DNA from: JASHUC01 sp035606175
GTDB taxonomy: Bacteria > Pseudomonadota > Gammaproteobacteria > Steroidobacterales > Steroidobacteraceae
Direction of reading: 5' to 3'
Assembly: GCA_035606175.1 (NCBI GenBank)
Contig: DATNFW010000106.1
Location: 34,575 to 98,574 of the forward strand
Length of the DNA stretch: 64,000 nucleotides
The notes under the pieces are model-generated. The model was not told where the DNA came from. It saw only the letters and a list, made by a program, of their open reading frames with translations, and ran no database searches. The number at the start of each line of letters is the position of its first letter. Position 1 is the stretch's first letter. The translations under genes were made by a program, and so were the position numbers. Shown piece after piece: positions 9,363 to 19,241 of the stretch.

Positions 9363-12300
9363 TCAGCCGGCCGGATGGTCGAGCGGTTGAGATGCCGGGG
9401 GCGGCGATCGCTCGGCCCGGCGATGCAAGGCGTAGTACGCGGCCGGAACGATGAACACAGTCACGACTACCGAGATGGTAACGCCGCCGATGATGGCGAG
9501 GGCGAGGGGCGCATAAGCCTCGCTTCCCGTGCCGATCTTCGCAGCCATCGGCAGCAGTCCGACGATCGTCGCGAGCGAGGTGATCAGCACCGGTCGCATT
9601 TGCACGCTGCACGCCTCGCGCACCGCCTGTGGGAGCGGCGCGCCGCTCGCACGCGCGCGCTTCATGAATTCGAATATCAGTATGCTGTTTGATACGACGA
9701 TGCCCACGACCATCACGACCCCCATCAGCGACATGACATTGAGCGTCGTCCCGCCCAGGAACAGAATGAGCAGCGCGCCGGCAAGGCCGGATGGCACGGC
9801 GAGCAGGATCAGCAGCGGATCGACGAACGAGCGGAACTGCGCGACCAGGATCAGATACACGAGCAGCACGGCGAGCGCGAGCCCGAACCCGAAGCTGCGA
9901 AAGGCGCTGCGCATCCCCTGCACCACCCCGCGCAGCGTGATCTGAACGCCGGACGGAACGGCCGTCTGCGCGATGACTCCGCGGACGACCTTCATCAGGG
10001 TGCCCAGGTCCTCGCCGACTGGCGCGACGTAGATGTCGATGACGCGCCGCAGCTGGTAGTGGTCGACCTCGGTGGATGAGGCGATGTGGTGCAGGCTGCT
10101 GACCGCACCGAGCTGCGTCGGAGCGCTTCGGGATGGCCCACGCAGCGGAATGGCGCCGAGGTCGGCGAGCGTCTTCACCTCGTTCTCCGGGTACTGAACC
10201 GTCAACATGTAGTCGTTGCCGGATTTCGGATCGACCCAGTAGCTGGGCGACACCATCCCGTCGGAGGTGAGCGCGGTAATGACGTTCTGCACGATCTCCT
10301 TCGTGGACAGACCGAGCTCGCTCGCGCGCAGCCGGTCCACATCGAGCCGAAGCGCCGGATAATCGACATCCTGGGGGACTAGGACGTCGCTCACCTCGGG
10401 AGTTGCGCGCAGCGCGCGTACGAGCCGCTCCGCGACACGGTGCGACTGCACCAGGTCCGACCCGCTCAGTTGAATGTCGATCGGGGCCGGAAAACCCTGA
10501 TCGATGATCGAGTCGACCAGCCCGCCGGTCTCGAAGTACACGCTGAGCTGCGGGAGCTCGCGACGGACGCGTGCGCGCACGCGCGCCATGTACGCGTAGC
10601 TGCTGATGCGGTGCCCGGGCTTCAGGCTCGCCTGCACCGTGGCGGTATTCTCCGCCGAGTTGCTCGTGTACATCGAGGAGAAGCCGGGCGTCACACCGAT
10701 GTTCGAGAGCACCACGTCGAGATCGCGCGCCGGCACCTCTTCATGAATGATGCGCTCGACCCTCTGCACGAGCGCTTCGGTTACCTCGAGGCGTGTCCCC
10801 GAAGGCGCCTTCACGTCGATCGTGAACTGTCCGGGATCGGTTCTCGGAAAATACGAGATGCCGATGAGCGGGTAGAGCGCGGCTGTCAGCGCGCACAGCG
10901 CGAGCGCACCGCAGATCGTCGCGACCGGACGCGCGAGAACGCGACCGAGCGCACGGTCGTAGAGCGCCACCAGGCGCCGGAACCCCACTTGGAAGCCGGC
11001 CTGAATGCCGGCGCCGATCCCATTGAGTCTGCCCGTCGGACGGGACACGCCCGCGGCAGCGCGCGCTCGCAGCAGCTTGGCACAGAACAGCGGCACCACG
11101 GTGAGCGCGATGACGTACGAGGCGGCAAGCGACAGCACGACGGCCACCGCGAGTGCGGTGAACAGATACTTACTGACCCCATAAAGGAACGCGACCGGAA
11201 AGAAAACGACTGCGGTCGCGAGCGTTGCGGCAAGCACGGGCAGCGCCACTTCCTCACCGCCTCGCTCCGCTGCCATTGGCGGCGGCTCCCCGTGCTCGAT
11301 ACGGCGATAGATGCTCTCCAGCACCACGACGGAATTGCTGATGAGCCGGGGAAAGGCGAGCGCGAGGCCCGCGAGGATCATCGTGTTGAGTGTATTGCCG
11401 AGCAGCGACAGTCCGATGAACGTCGCGAGCACCGAAAGCGGAATCGACAGCAACACGGCGAGTGTCGCGTTGAGACTGCCGAAGAACAGCAGGATGAGCA
11501 CGGCCGTCAGAGCAAGTCCGATCGCGCCGATGAGCACGATGCTCGCGATGGCACCCTTCACGAAGACGGACTGATCGAACACGACTTTGGTGACGAGCTG
11601 CCTCGGCACATCGAGCAGATGCGCAACGGCCGATTTGATCCCGTTCACCACTGCGATCGTACTGCCGCCTTGCTTGAGGACGGGCAGATATACGGACGGC
11701 TGGCCATCCACACGCACGATGCTCGTTTGAATCTGGGAGGCATCGGCGGCGTGACCCACATCGGCGACGAGGACCGGCGCGCCGTTCACCGTCTTCAGTG
11801 GCAGCTCATCGATCTCCTTGATGTCGTTGAGCTGGCTGTTGGCATAGATGTTGTAATCGAAGCGGCCGATGCGAACATCGCCGGCCGGCAGGATCAGGTT
11901 GGAGCTGTTGACCGCACGAACGACGTCCATGACGCTCATGTCGTAGGCCTGCAGCTTCACGGGGTCCACGTAGACCATGATCTGCCGGTAGCGGCCGCCG
12001 AAGGGCTGCGGCACCGATGCACCGGGCACACCCGCGACCTGATTGCGAACGTTGTATTGCCCCAGATCGCGCAGCCGCGCCTCCCCGAGCCCCTTGCCCT
12101 TCAGGGTGATCAGGCACACCGGCAGACTCGAGGCATCGAACTTCAGCACGACGGGCGGCAGTGTTCCCGGTGGCAGCTTGCGCAAATCGGCTGCGGCGAG
12201 GTTGGCGATCGTCGTCACCGCCGCGTTCGGGTCGGTCCCCGGCTGGAAGTACACCTTGATGAGGCTCACCCCCGGAAGCGAGCGCGACTCGATGTGGTCG

Positions 12301-12524
12301 ATCCCGCTGCCGAGCGTGAAGAAGCGCTCGAAGCGTCCGGTGATGTCGTTCTCTATCTGCTCCGGCGGCATCCCCGAGTAGAAAGTCGCCACCACCACGA
12401 CCGGAATGCGGATCTGCGGGAACAGATCGACCGGCATGCGCACGAGCGTCGTCACGCCGACGATGCATGCGATCAGGCACAGCACGACGATCAGATGCGG
12501 ATGTCGAATGGCGAACCGAGGCAT
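9363..12524 (-). CDS. RND efflux permease, second of the pair, lacking TM4 acidic residues
   Basis: Inner-membrane drug/proton antiporter of the HAE1/AcrB superfamily, 1053 residues. Two halves each have one N-terminal TM segment (MPRFAIRHPHLIVVLCLIAC), a large porter/docking loop and five further TM segments. In TM4 the AcrB Asp407-Asp408 pair is Ser396-Asn397 here (LAFPRLISNSVVVLES), and in TM10 AcrB Lys940 is Ser (GIVVSNSILIFEF). The TM11 Arg (QMRPVLITSL) is kept. The start at 12524 overlaps the stop of the upstream permease by 1 nt and has AGGGAG 8 nt upstream; the open frame to 12806 is not homologous. Substrate unknown. Confidence 0.93.
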   Translation of the reverse strand: MPRFAIRHPHLIVVLCLIACIVGVTTLVRMPVDLFPQIRIPVVVVATFYSGMPPEQIENDITGRFERFFTLGSGIDHIESRSLPGVSLIKVYFQPGTDPNAAVTTIANLAAADLRKLPPGTLPPVVLKFDASSLPVCLITLKGKGLGEARLRDLGQYNVRNQVAGVPGASVPQPFGGRYRQIMVYVDPVKLQAYDMSVMDVVRAVNSSNLILPAGDVRIGRFDYNIYANSQLNDIKEIDELPLKTVNGAPVLVADVGHAADASQIQTSIVRVDGQPSVYLPVLKQGGSTIAVVNGIKSAVAHLLDVPRQLVTKVVFDQSVFVKGAIASIVLIGAIGLALTAVLILLFFGSLNATLAVLLSIPLSVLATFIGLSLLGNTLNTMILAGLALAFPRLISNSVVVLESIYRRIEHGEPPPMAAERGGEEVALPVLAATLATAVVFFPVAFLYGVSKYLFTALAVAVVLSLAASYVIALTVVPLFCAKLLRARAAAGVSRPTGRLNGIGAGIQAGFQVGFRRLVALYDRALGRVLARPVATICGALALCALTAALYPLIGISYFPRTDPGQFTIDVKAPSGTRLEVTEALVQRVERIIHEEVPARDLDVVLSNIGVTPGFSSMYTSNSAENTATVQASLKPGHRISSYAYMARVRARVRRELPQLSVYFETGGLVDSIIDQGFPAPIDIQLSGSDLVQSHRVAERLVRALRATPEVSDVLVPQDVDYPALRLDVDRLRASELGLSTKEIVQNVITALTSDGMVSPSYWVDPKSGNDYMLTVQYPENEVKTLADLGAIPLRGPSRSAPTQLGAVSSLHHIASSTEVDHYQLRRVIDIYVAPVGEDLGTLMKVVRGVIAQTAVPSGVQITLRGVVQGMRSAFRSFGFGLALAVLLVYLILVAQFRSFVDPLLILLAVPSGLAGALLILFLGGTTLNVMSLMGVVMVVGIVVSNSILIFEFMKRARASGAPLPQAVREACSVQMRPVLITSLATIVGLLPMAAKIGTGSEAYAPLALAIIGGVTISVVVTVFIVPAAYYALHRRAERSPPPASQPLDHPAG

Positions 12525-15500
12525 CAAGACACTCCCTGGTGACTCTGCACGCCGTTGGGGCGCTCGCGATTCCGGTACACGATCAGGTACGCCGCGGGCA
12601 CGATGAAGACCGTCAGCACGACCGACACGGCAAGCCCTCCGATGATCGCGCGCGCGAGTGGGGCATAGGCCTCGCTGCCCGTGCCGAGCTTGGTCGCCAT
12701 GGGAACGAGCCCGATCAGGGTGGCAAGAGAGGTCATGAGCACGGGTCGCAGGCGCACGCGGCAGGCGAGCGCCACGGCTTCGCGCAGCGGCCTGCCCTCC
12801 TCCCACAGTCGATGGGTGAATTCGACTATGAGAATGCTGTTCGAGACGACGATGCCGACCATCATCACGACGCCCATGAGGGACATCACATTGAGAGTCG
12901 TGCCGGTCGCATACAGGATGAGGAGCACGCCGGTGAGCCCCGTCGGAACGGCGAGCAGGATCAGCAGCGGATCGATGAAGGAGCGGAACTGGGCGACGAG
13001 AATCAGATACACGAGCGCCACGGAGAGCAGCAGCCCGAAGCCGAAGCTGCGAAACGATGCCTCCATGCCCTGCACGGACCCGCGCACGTTGACGGTGATG
13101 CCGCGCGGCAGCCTCATGCCGTGCAGGATCCCGTTCACGCCGTGCAGGACGCCGCCCAGGTCCTCCCCGGACGGTGCAACGTAGACGTCGAAAACGCGCC
13201 GCAACTGGTAATGATCGACTTCGGTCGGTGACTCGATGCGTTTGATCGTGCTCACGGTCGAGAGGCGCGTCGGCTCGAGCGCGCCGGGCGCGCGCAGTGG
13301 AATCGCGCGCAAATCCCCGAGGCTATGCGCGTAGTTCTCGGGGTACTGGACCGTGAGCAGGTAGTCGTTGCCGCTTCTCGGATCGACCCAGTAGCTCGGC
13401 GCGATCATCTGGTTCGAGGTGAGCGCGGTGATGACGTTGTCGACAACCTCCTTCTCGTTCAGGCCGAGCTCACCCGCACGAATGCGGTCGATGTCTATCT
13501 TGAGCGCCGGAAAGTCCACATCCTGTGGGACGAGCACATCGCTCACACCGGGCAGCGCGCGAGCCTTGCTCGCGATCCACGCCGCGATGCGGTGCGCCGT
13601 GTCGAGGTCCGAGCCACTCACCTGGATGTCCATCGGCGCCGGCATGCCGAGATTGATGATCGCATCGACCAGTCCGCCGGTCTGAAAGTAGGCGTGCAGC
13701 TCGGGCAGCGCTCGCTCAATCCGCTGCCGCACGCGCCGCATGTACTCGAAGCTGCTCGCGCTGCGCTTAGCCGCCAGTCCCACCTGGACGAAGGCCGTGT
13801 GTTGACCGGAATTGGACGTGTAAAGCGAGGAAAAGCCCGGATTCACCCCGATGTTCGCGACCACCACCTTCAGCTCCGATGGCGGGATGACGCGATGGAT
13901 GATGTGCTCGACTTTCGCGACTTCGCGCTGGGTGATCTCGAGGCGCGTGCCGGGCGGCGCCTTGATATTGATGACGAACTGGCCCGGGTCCGTGCGCGGG
14001 AAGTAGGCGACACCGATCAGCGGGTACAACGCAAGACTCAGGACGAATATCCCGGTTATCCCGAGCACGGTCGCGGCTGGCCGCAGCAGCGCCTTGCCCA
14101 CGGCCCGATCGTAGGCATTCAGCATCCGACCGAAGAGCAGGTTGAAACCTGCATTGAAACGGGCGCCGAAGGAGCGCGCCGCCGCTCCCGCATCGGCGCG
14201 GTGCACCTCGTGCCCCTCGATGAGCTTCGCGCAGAACAGCGGCACGACTGTCATGGCGACGAAATACGAGGCGAAGAGCGACAATACGACCGCGAGTGCA
14301 AGCGCGGTGAACAGAAAGCGGCTGACGCCGTAGAGGAACATCACTGGAAAGAACACGATCGCGGTCGTGAGTGTCGCCGCGAGCACGGGCAGCGCCACCT
14401 CGCGTCCACCGCGCTCGGCGGCGATCTCCGGGGGCTCCCCGAGCTCGATGTGGCGGAAGATGTTCTCGAGCACGACCACGGAGTTGTCGATCAGCCGGGA
14501 GAAGGCGAGTGCGAGACCGCCGAGCACCATCGCGTTGACGGTATTGTCGCCCAGCGAGAGCGCGATGAACGCCGCGAGCGCCGAGAGGGGAATCGAGAGG
14601 AACACGGCGAAAGTCGCGCGCACGCTGCCGAGAAAGATGAGGATCATCAAACCGGTAAGGAGCAGGCCCATCGCCCCCTCGTGAACCAGGTTGTCGATCG
14701 CGTTCTTGACGAACACCGATTGGTCGAACACCACCTTCGTCACGAGCCGCTTCGGGATGTCCGTCAAGTGTGCGACGGCCGCCTTGATTCCATCGACGAC
14801 CGCGATCGTGTTCGCATCGCCTCCCTGCTTGAGCACGGGCAGATACACGGAGGGCTGCCCGTCCACTCGCACGATGTTGTACTGGATCTGTGAGGCGTCC
14901 TCGGCCTGCCCGACATCCCCGACGAGTACCTGGGAGCCGTTCACGGTCTTCAGTGCCACCTTGTCGATGTCGCCCACATCGTCGATCTGGCTATTCGCGT
15001 ACAGGTTGTAGTCGCGCTGGCCGATCCTCACGTCCCCCGCCGGCAGAATGAGATTGGCCGAATCCACCGTGCGCACGATGTCCATCACGCTCAGCTCGTG
15101 TGCTTCGAGCTTTACGGGGTCGACATAGACCATGATCTGCCGGTAGCGGCCGCCGAAGGGCTGCGGCACCGATGCACCCGGTACGTTGGCAACCTGGTTG
15201 CGGACGTTGTACTGCGCGAGATCGCGCAGCCGCGCCTCCCCGAGCCCCTTGCCCTTCAGGGTGATCAGGCAAACCGGCAGACTCGAGGCATCGAACTTCA
15301 GCACGACGGGCGGCAGCGTTCCCGGCGGCAGCTTGCGCAAATCGGCTGCGGCGAGATTGGCGATCGTCGTTACGGCCGCGTTCGGGTCGGTCCCCGGCTG
15401 GAAATACACTTTGATCAGGCTCACCCCCGGAAGCGAGCGCGACTCGATGTGGTCGATGCCGCTGCCGAGCGTGAAGAAGCGCTCGAAGCGCCCCGTGATG

Positions 15501-15679
15501 TCGTTCTCTATCTGCTCGGGCGGCATCCCCGAGTAGAAAGTCGCGACCACCACGACCGGAATGCGAATCGGTGGGAACAGATCGACCGGCATGCGCACGA
15601 GGCTCGTCACGCCGACCACGCAGGTGATCAGGCAGATGACGATGACCAGATGCGGATATCGGATGGCGAATCGCGACAT
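12524..15679 (-). CDS. RND efflux permease, first of the pair
   Basis: HAE1-type RND permease of 1051 residues, closely related to its downstream neighbour. The first 170 residues are almost identical between the two, and divergence rises towards the C-terminus. Twelve TM segments are laid out as in AcrB. TM4 reads LAFSRLIDNSVVVLEN, so AcrB Asp407 is kept (Asp398) while Asp408 is Asn399; Lys940 is Ser (GIVVSNSILIVEF). Two distinct permeases in one operon resembles MdtB/MdtC, which assemble as a heterotrimer. It lies 10 nt downstream of the membrane-fusion gene. Calling it a drug pump is a family inference; substrate unknown. Confidence 0.93.
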   Translation of the reverse strand: MSRFAIRYPHLVIVICLITCVVGVTSLVRMPVDLFPPIRIPVVVVATFYSGMPPEQIENDITGRFERFFTLGSGIDHIESRSLPGVSLIKVYFQPGTDPNAAVTTIANLAAADLRKLPPGTLPPVVLKFDASSLPVCLITLKGKGLGEARLRDLAQYNVRNQVANVPGASVPQPFGGRYRQIMVYVDPVKLEAHELSVMDIVRTVDSANLILPAGDVRIGQRDYNLYANSQIDDVGDIDKVALKTVNGSQVLVGDVGQAEDASQIQYNIVRVDGQPSVYLPVLKQGGDANTIAVVDGIKAAVAHLTDIPKRLVTKVVFDQSVFVKNAIDNLVHEGAMGLLLTGLMILIFLGSVRATFAVFLSIPLSALAAFIALSLGDNTVNAMVLGGLALAFSRLIDNSVVVLENIFRHIELGEPPEIAAERGGREVALPVLAATLTTAIVFFPVMFLYGVSRFLFTALALAVVLSLFASYFVAMTVVPLFCAKLIEGHEVHRADAGAAARSFGARFNAGFNLLFGRMLNAYDRAVGKALLRPAATVLGITGIFVLSLALYPLIGVAYFPRTDPGQFVINIKAPPGTRLEITQREVAKVEHIIHRVIPPSELKVVVANIGVNPGFSSLYTSNSGQHTAFVQVGLAAKRSASSFEYMRRVRQRIERALPELHAYFQTGGLVDAIINLGMPAPMDIQVSGSDLDTAHRIAAWIASKARALPGVSDVLVPQDVDFPALKIDIDRIRAGELGLNEKEVVDNVITALTSNQMIAPSYWVDPRSGNDYLLTVQYPENYAHSLGDLRAIPLRAPGALEPTRLSTVSTIKRIESPTEVDHYQLRRVFDVYVAPSGEDLGGVLHGVNGILHGMRLPRGITVNVRGSVQGMEASFRSFGFGLLLSVALVYLILVAQFRSFIDPLLILLAVPTGLTGVLLILYATGTTLNVMSLMGVVMMVGIVVSNSILIVEFTHRLWEEGRPLREAVALACRVRLRPVLMTSLATLIGLVPMATKLGTGSEAYAPLARAIIGGLAVSVVLTVFIVPAAYLIVYRNRERPNGVQSHQGVS

Positions 15680-15689
15680 GCGCAGAGCG

Positions 15690-16886
15690 TCAGTCGAGGC
15701 TCTCGAGGCGCGGCTCGACCCGCTCGCCGGTCACGAGCTGCGCCGCGTTTCCGATCACGACGAGGTCCCCGGCGTCGAGTCCGGAGCGGACTTCGTACAT
15801 CGTCGGCGTCTCGATGCCCAACGTGACGGCACGCTGCTCGACCTGATGCGCGCGATCGACGATGAGCACGTTTGTCGAGCCCGAAGGAACCGCGGCAACG
15901 GGCACTGCGAGCGCATCCGGATGATCGGCCACGCGGAATGAGACCGTCGCGTACATGCCGGGGACGATCTGCATGTTGCGATTGTCTACGTCGGCCTCCA
16001 CGGTCATGGTGCGCGTGGCCGAATCGACCCGGTCCGTGAAGCGGACGATAGTTGCGGTAATGGTGCGGCCCCCGAGCGACTGCACGCGCACGGTGATCGG
16101 CTCTTTGTCGCGGATGCTCGAGACGTAATCGACCGAGACGGGAAAATCGAGCCGCAGATGCCGCAGCTCGGAGAGGCGCACGAGCGGCTTCGCCTGCGTG
16201 TCCGAGGACGTTCCGGCCTGGATCAGCGCGCCGGGATCCGCATAGCGCTTCGTGATCACGCCATCGAACGGCGCCGTGATCCGTGTATAGCCCATGAGCG
16301 TCCGGTCCTTGCGCACGTCGGCGGTCGCCGCGCCGAGTGCGGCGGCGGCGGTCCGATCCTTGGCCTCGGCCGAGTCGATATCCTGCTGCGCGATGAGGTT
16401 CGCATGCTGGCGATTCGCGGCGAGGAGCCGTGTGTAATCGAGGTGGGCGTCCCGGAAGGCCGCCTGCGCTCGCTCCCTCACCGCGACGTCGTGCGCGAGC
16501 TGCGCATCGAGCTCCGGCACCTCGAGCCGCGCGATCAGGTCCCCGGCCTTGACTCGATCGCCGATGTCCACCCGCATGTCGCGCACGTAGCCTGCGACCT
16601 TGGCGTGCAGGTCGACTTCCTGGTACGGGCGAAATTCCGCGGGCACGTTGATCTCGTTGAAGAGGTCCTCGCGTTCGACGCGTACCACGCTCACGGCCGG
16701 TATCCGGGCTGCTGCAGCCCTCGCGCGCGCCCCTCCGCGCCCGGCGCGCATCAGCACGAGCGCCGAGAGCGCCGCGACGGCTGCCACGGCCACGATCCAT
16801 CCGAGCCTCTGCCGGCCGACGCGCTCGCGCGTTCGCTCGGCAGCAGGCCCGGCGGGTGAGGAGTCGTTCTTCACGGTATCGTTCAT
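15690..16886 (-). CDS. RND membrane-fusion (periplasmic adaptor) protein
   Basis: HlyD/AcrA-type adaptor joining the RND permeases to the TolC-like channel. Residues 27-47 form one TM/signal anchor. Then come a barrel-sandwich lipoyl half (EFRPYQEVDLHAKVAGYVRD), an alpha-hairpin (about 120-190), the second lipoyl half (MGYTRITAPFDGVITKRY), a beta-barrel and a membrane-proximal domain ending near VIGNAAQLVTGERVEPRL. 398 residues is normal. ATG 16886 overlaps the sensor-kinase stop as ATGA, so the regulators and pump are co-translated. No lipobox cysteine is present, so it should be membrane-anchored rather than lipidated. Confidence 0.92.
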   Translation of the reverse strand: MNDTVKNDSSPAGPAAERTRERVGRQRLGWIVAVAAVAALSALVLMRAGRGGARARAAAARIPAVSVVRVEREDLFNEINVPAEFRPYQEVDLHAKVAGYVRDMRVDIGDRVKAGDLIARLEVPELDAQLAHDVAVRERAQAAFRDAHLDYTRLLAANRQHANLIAQQDIDSAEAKDRTAAAALGAATADVRKDRTLMGYTRITAPFDGVITKRYADPGALIQAGTSSDTQAKPLVRLSELRHLRLDFPVSVDYVSSIRDKEPITVRVQSLGGRTITATIVRFTDRVDSATRTMTVEADVDNRNMQIVPGMYATVSFRVADHPDALAVPVAAVPSGSTNVLIVDRAHQVEQRAVTLGIETPTMYEVRSGLDAGDLVVIGNAAQLVTGERVEPRLESLD

Positions 16887-18415
16887 GGGACGCTGAGCCG
16901 TTGCGGTTGAGAGGGTGGGTCGAGCGGCTCCGAGGGGCTCGCAAGAGGCTGGCGCACGCGAAAGCGACTGCCATTCTCCGCGGAGCTCTCCAATTCGACG
17001 CTCGCACCGTGAGCCGTACAGATGGACTTGACGATCGACAGGCCAAGCCCGGCTCCGCCCTGATCGCGTGTGCGCGATCGCTCGACCCGAAAAAAGCGCT
17101 CGAAGACGTGCGGCTGCGCATCGCGCGGAATGCCGATTCCGTTGTCCGCGATCTCGAAGACGGCCGCCCCATCCTCGCGCGCGACCCGCAGATGCACAGC
17201 ACCGCCGTTCGGGGTGTATTTGATGGCATTGTCGAGCAGATTGACGACGACCTGCTTCATGCGCGCCCGATCGCCTTCGACCCAGACGCCCCGGCGTGCT
17301 TCGCAGACGACGGCGATGCTTTTGTCCTCGGCGAGCAGGCCCATCTGGTCGGCGGTCGTCGCAACCAGCTCGCCGAGATCGAAGCGCACCCATTCGCTGC
17401 GCGCCTCGCCCGTGTCGAGACGGGAAAGCGCGAGCAGCCCTTCGACGACTGCCGCGAGCCGGTCCACCTCCTCGAGCAGGCTCCCGAGGGTCTCGCGCAT
17501 GCGCACCGAGACCTCGCGACCGGCCATGAGGCTCTCGAGCTCCCCGCGCAGCACGGTGAGCGGGGTGCGCAGCTCGTGCGAGGCATCCGCCACGAAGCGC
17601 TTGGAGCTCTGCACGGCCTCCTCGAGGCGGTTGATCATGTGATTGAGGGAGACCGAGAGCCGCTCGATCTCGTCGCCGCTCTCTGCAACCGGCAGTCGCT
17701 CGCTCAGGCTGTGCTGGGTGATGGCTTCGGCCTTCTGCGCAATGCGATCGACGGGAGCGAGCGCGCGGCGCACGAGGAGGAATCCGCCGGTGACCGCGAA
17801 CAGCATCGCGACGGGAAAACCCGCTCCGAGCACGATGGCGAGCCGCGTGATCGTCGCGTCTATCGGTGCGGTCGGGGCGCCGACCTCGACGATATAGCGC
17901 GTGCCGCTCGCCGCCCGATGGGCAACGGCCGCTATCATGAGGGTCGCGCCGCCCGGCAGCTCCACTTTGCGCCAGGAGTCGGATGCGGGGAACGCTGCAA
18001 GTCTCGGCACTCGGGCGGGATCGAACCCATGGTCACGCGGCTCGCCGGACTGGAACAGCACCTGCCCCGCGCCACGCGCCTCGCCGGACTCGCCATTGCC
18101 CCCGCCGCCGGCGCGCGCGGAAGCGCCGGCGGTTTCACCGGCATCGGCGCGCGTGATGCGGATGAACCGGTCGTTTGCCGAGGGCGCATAGAGCGCCTCG
18201 ACGGTGGCCCCGAGCTGAGCCCCGCCTGCGGGGCTGAGGCTCCTCACCAGAGTATCGGCGATCTGGCGTGCGCGGCGTGTTTGATTCTCCCGCAGATTGA
18301 CCTGCAGGTAGTTCGCTACCGCGGCGAACGTTACCGCCCCGAGCAGCAGAAAGAGGATCGCGAGCAGGCTCGCGTACCAGGCGATGAGTCGAAAGCTGAG
18401 CGAGCGAGTGTTCAC
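16883..18415 (-). CDS. Sensor histidine kinase of the efflux operon
   Basis: Inner-membrane two-component sensor of 510 residues. TM1 spans about residues 8-32. A periplasmic domain of about 140 residues follows, containing a Gly/Ala-rich insertion (GETAGASARAGGGGNGESGE). Then come TM2 (about 200-225), a HAMP segment, a HisKA box FVADASHELRTPLTVLRGE with the phospho-accepting His, and an HATPase with N box VVNLLDNAIKYTP, G1 FEIADNGIGIP and G2 GGAGLGLSIV. The organisation resembles QseC/CusS-type kinases. Its GTG start (18415) overlaps the regulator stop as GTGA. Signal not evident; control of the adjacent pump is the natural inference. Confidence 0.92.
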   Translation of the reverse strand: MNTRSLSFRLIAWYASLLAILFLLLGAVTFAAVANYLQVNLRENQTRRARQIADTLVRSLSPAGGAQLGATVEALYAPSANDRFIRITRADAGETAGASARAGGGGNGESGEARGAGQVLFQSGEPRDHGFDPARVPRLAAFPASDSWRKVELPGGATLMIAAVAHRAASGTRYIVEVGAPTAPIDATITRLAIVLGAGFPVAMLFAVTGGFLLVRRALAPVDRIAQKAEAITQHSLSERLPVAESGDEIERLSVSLNHMINRLEEAVQSSKRFVADASHELRTPLTVLRGELESLMAGREVSVRMRETLGSLLEEVDRLAAVVEGLLALSRLDTGEARSEWVRFDLGELVATTADQMGLLAEDKSIAVVCEARRGVWVEGDRARMKQVVVNLLDNAIKYTPNGGAVHLRVAREDGAAVFEIADNGIGIPRDAQPHVFERFFRVERSRTRDQGGAGLGLSIVKSICTAHGASVELESSAENGSRFRVRQPLASPSEPLDPPSQPQRLSVP

Positions 18416-19089
18416 GGCTCGTCCGGTCCGATGCAGTAGCCGGCGCCGCGCACGGTGCGGATGAGCTTCGTCGGAAAGGGATCGTCTACCTTGCCGCGCA
18501 AGTGCCTGACGTAAACGTCGACGATATTGGTCAAGCCCTCGAAGCTCTGGTCCCACACGTGCTCGATGATCATCGTGCGCGAGAAGACGCGCCCCGGGCT
18601 CGATGCGAGGTACTCGAGGAGCGCGTACTCCTTTGCGGTGAGCTCGATCTTCTGCCCCGAGCGGCGCACCTGCTGCGTGAGCCGATCCACCTCGAGATCC
18701 GCGACGCGTAGCACGCTCGAGCGACTCACGGGTCCGCGTCGCATGAGGGCCTTGACGCGCACGAGCAACTCCGCGAACGCGAACGGCTTCGTGAGGTAGT
18801 CGTCCGCGCCCGCCTCGAAGTTGCGGACCTTCTCCTCCGTCGCATCGCGCGCGGTGAGAATCAGGATCGGCACTTGGTCGTTGCGTCGCCGGGTTCGCCG
18901 CAGGATCTCCGCGCCGTCGAGCTCGGGCAGCATGAGATCGAGAATGATGAGGTCGTAGTCGTACGTCTCGATCATTTCCCAGGCGTTGCGCCCGTCGTGA
19001 GCCGTGTCGACGGCGTATCGCTCGGCACGGAGTGCGGCGGCGATCAGCTCGGCCAGCTTCTTTTCGTCGTCGATGACCAGGATGCGCAT
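18412..19089 (-). CDS. OmpR-family response regulator of the efflux operon
   Basis: Receiver domain with the acidic pair in ILVIDDEKK, phospho-Asp in LIILDLMLPELDG (about residue 51), Thr in ILILTARD and Lys in DDYLTKPF. A winged-helix DNA-binding domain follows, with LTAKEYALLEYLASSPGRVFSR and the recognition helix NIVDVYVRHLRGKVD, ending RTVRGAGYCIG. 225 residues matches the QseB/CopR type. ATG 19089 has GGAAG at 8 nt. As first gene of a six-gene minus-strand unit (regulator, kinase, adaptor, two permeases, channel), it probably activates its own operon. Confidence 0.93.
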   Translation of the reverse strand: MRILVIDDEKKLAELIAAALRAERYAVDTAHDGRNAWEMIETYDYDLIILDLMLPELDGAEILRRTRRRNDQVPILILTARDATEEKVRNFEAGADDYLTKPFAFAELLVRVKALMRRGPVSRSSVLRVADLEVDRLTQQVRRSGQKIELTAKEYALLEYLASSPGRVFSRTMIIEHVWDQSFEGLTNIVDVYVRHLRGKVDDPFPTKLIRTVRGAGYCIGPDEP

Positions 19090-19208
19090 GGGTGACTTCC
19101 GGCGTGCGAGCACATCACGCCGCCCTTAAAAGCCCACTAACGCCGCATTAAATTCCGTTCAGAATCGCCCCGCCGCCGACCCGGCCGAAGCGGGACTGCG
19201 GTCGATGG

Positions 19209-19226
19209 CTGCCACAAAAGCGTCAT
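19209..19226 (+). promoter_or_regulatory. Candidate Pho box 1 upstream of porin gene
   Basis: ctgccac-aaaa-gcgtcat matches the Pho-box layout of two 7-nt half sites (consensus CTGTCAT) separated by 4 nt: 5 of 7 in the first half and 5 of 7 in the second. It is spaced 33 bp, about three helical turns, from a second candidate and 74 nt from the porin start. Confidence 0.5.
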
Positions 19227-19241
19227 CTCATTGCAGCCGAG

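Noticed and set aside
10440..12542. 700-codon open frame on the plus strand across the second RND gene
   Set aside because: It is antisense to a clear RND permease; its Arg/His/Asp-rich composition is what the reverse frame of a GC-rich membrane protein gives.
13325..14893. 522-codon plus-strand frame across the first RND gene
   Set aside because: Antisense shadow with no SD and no recognisable motifs.
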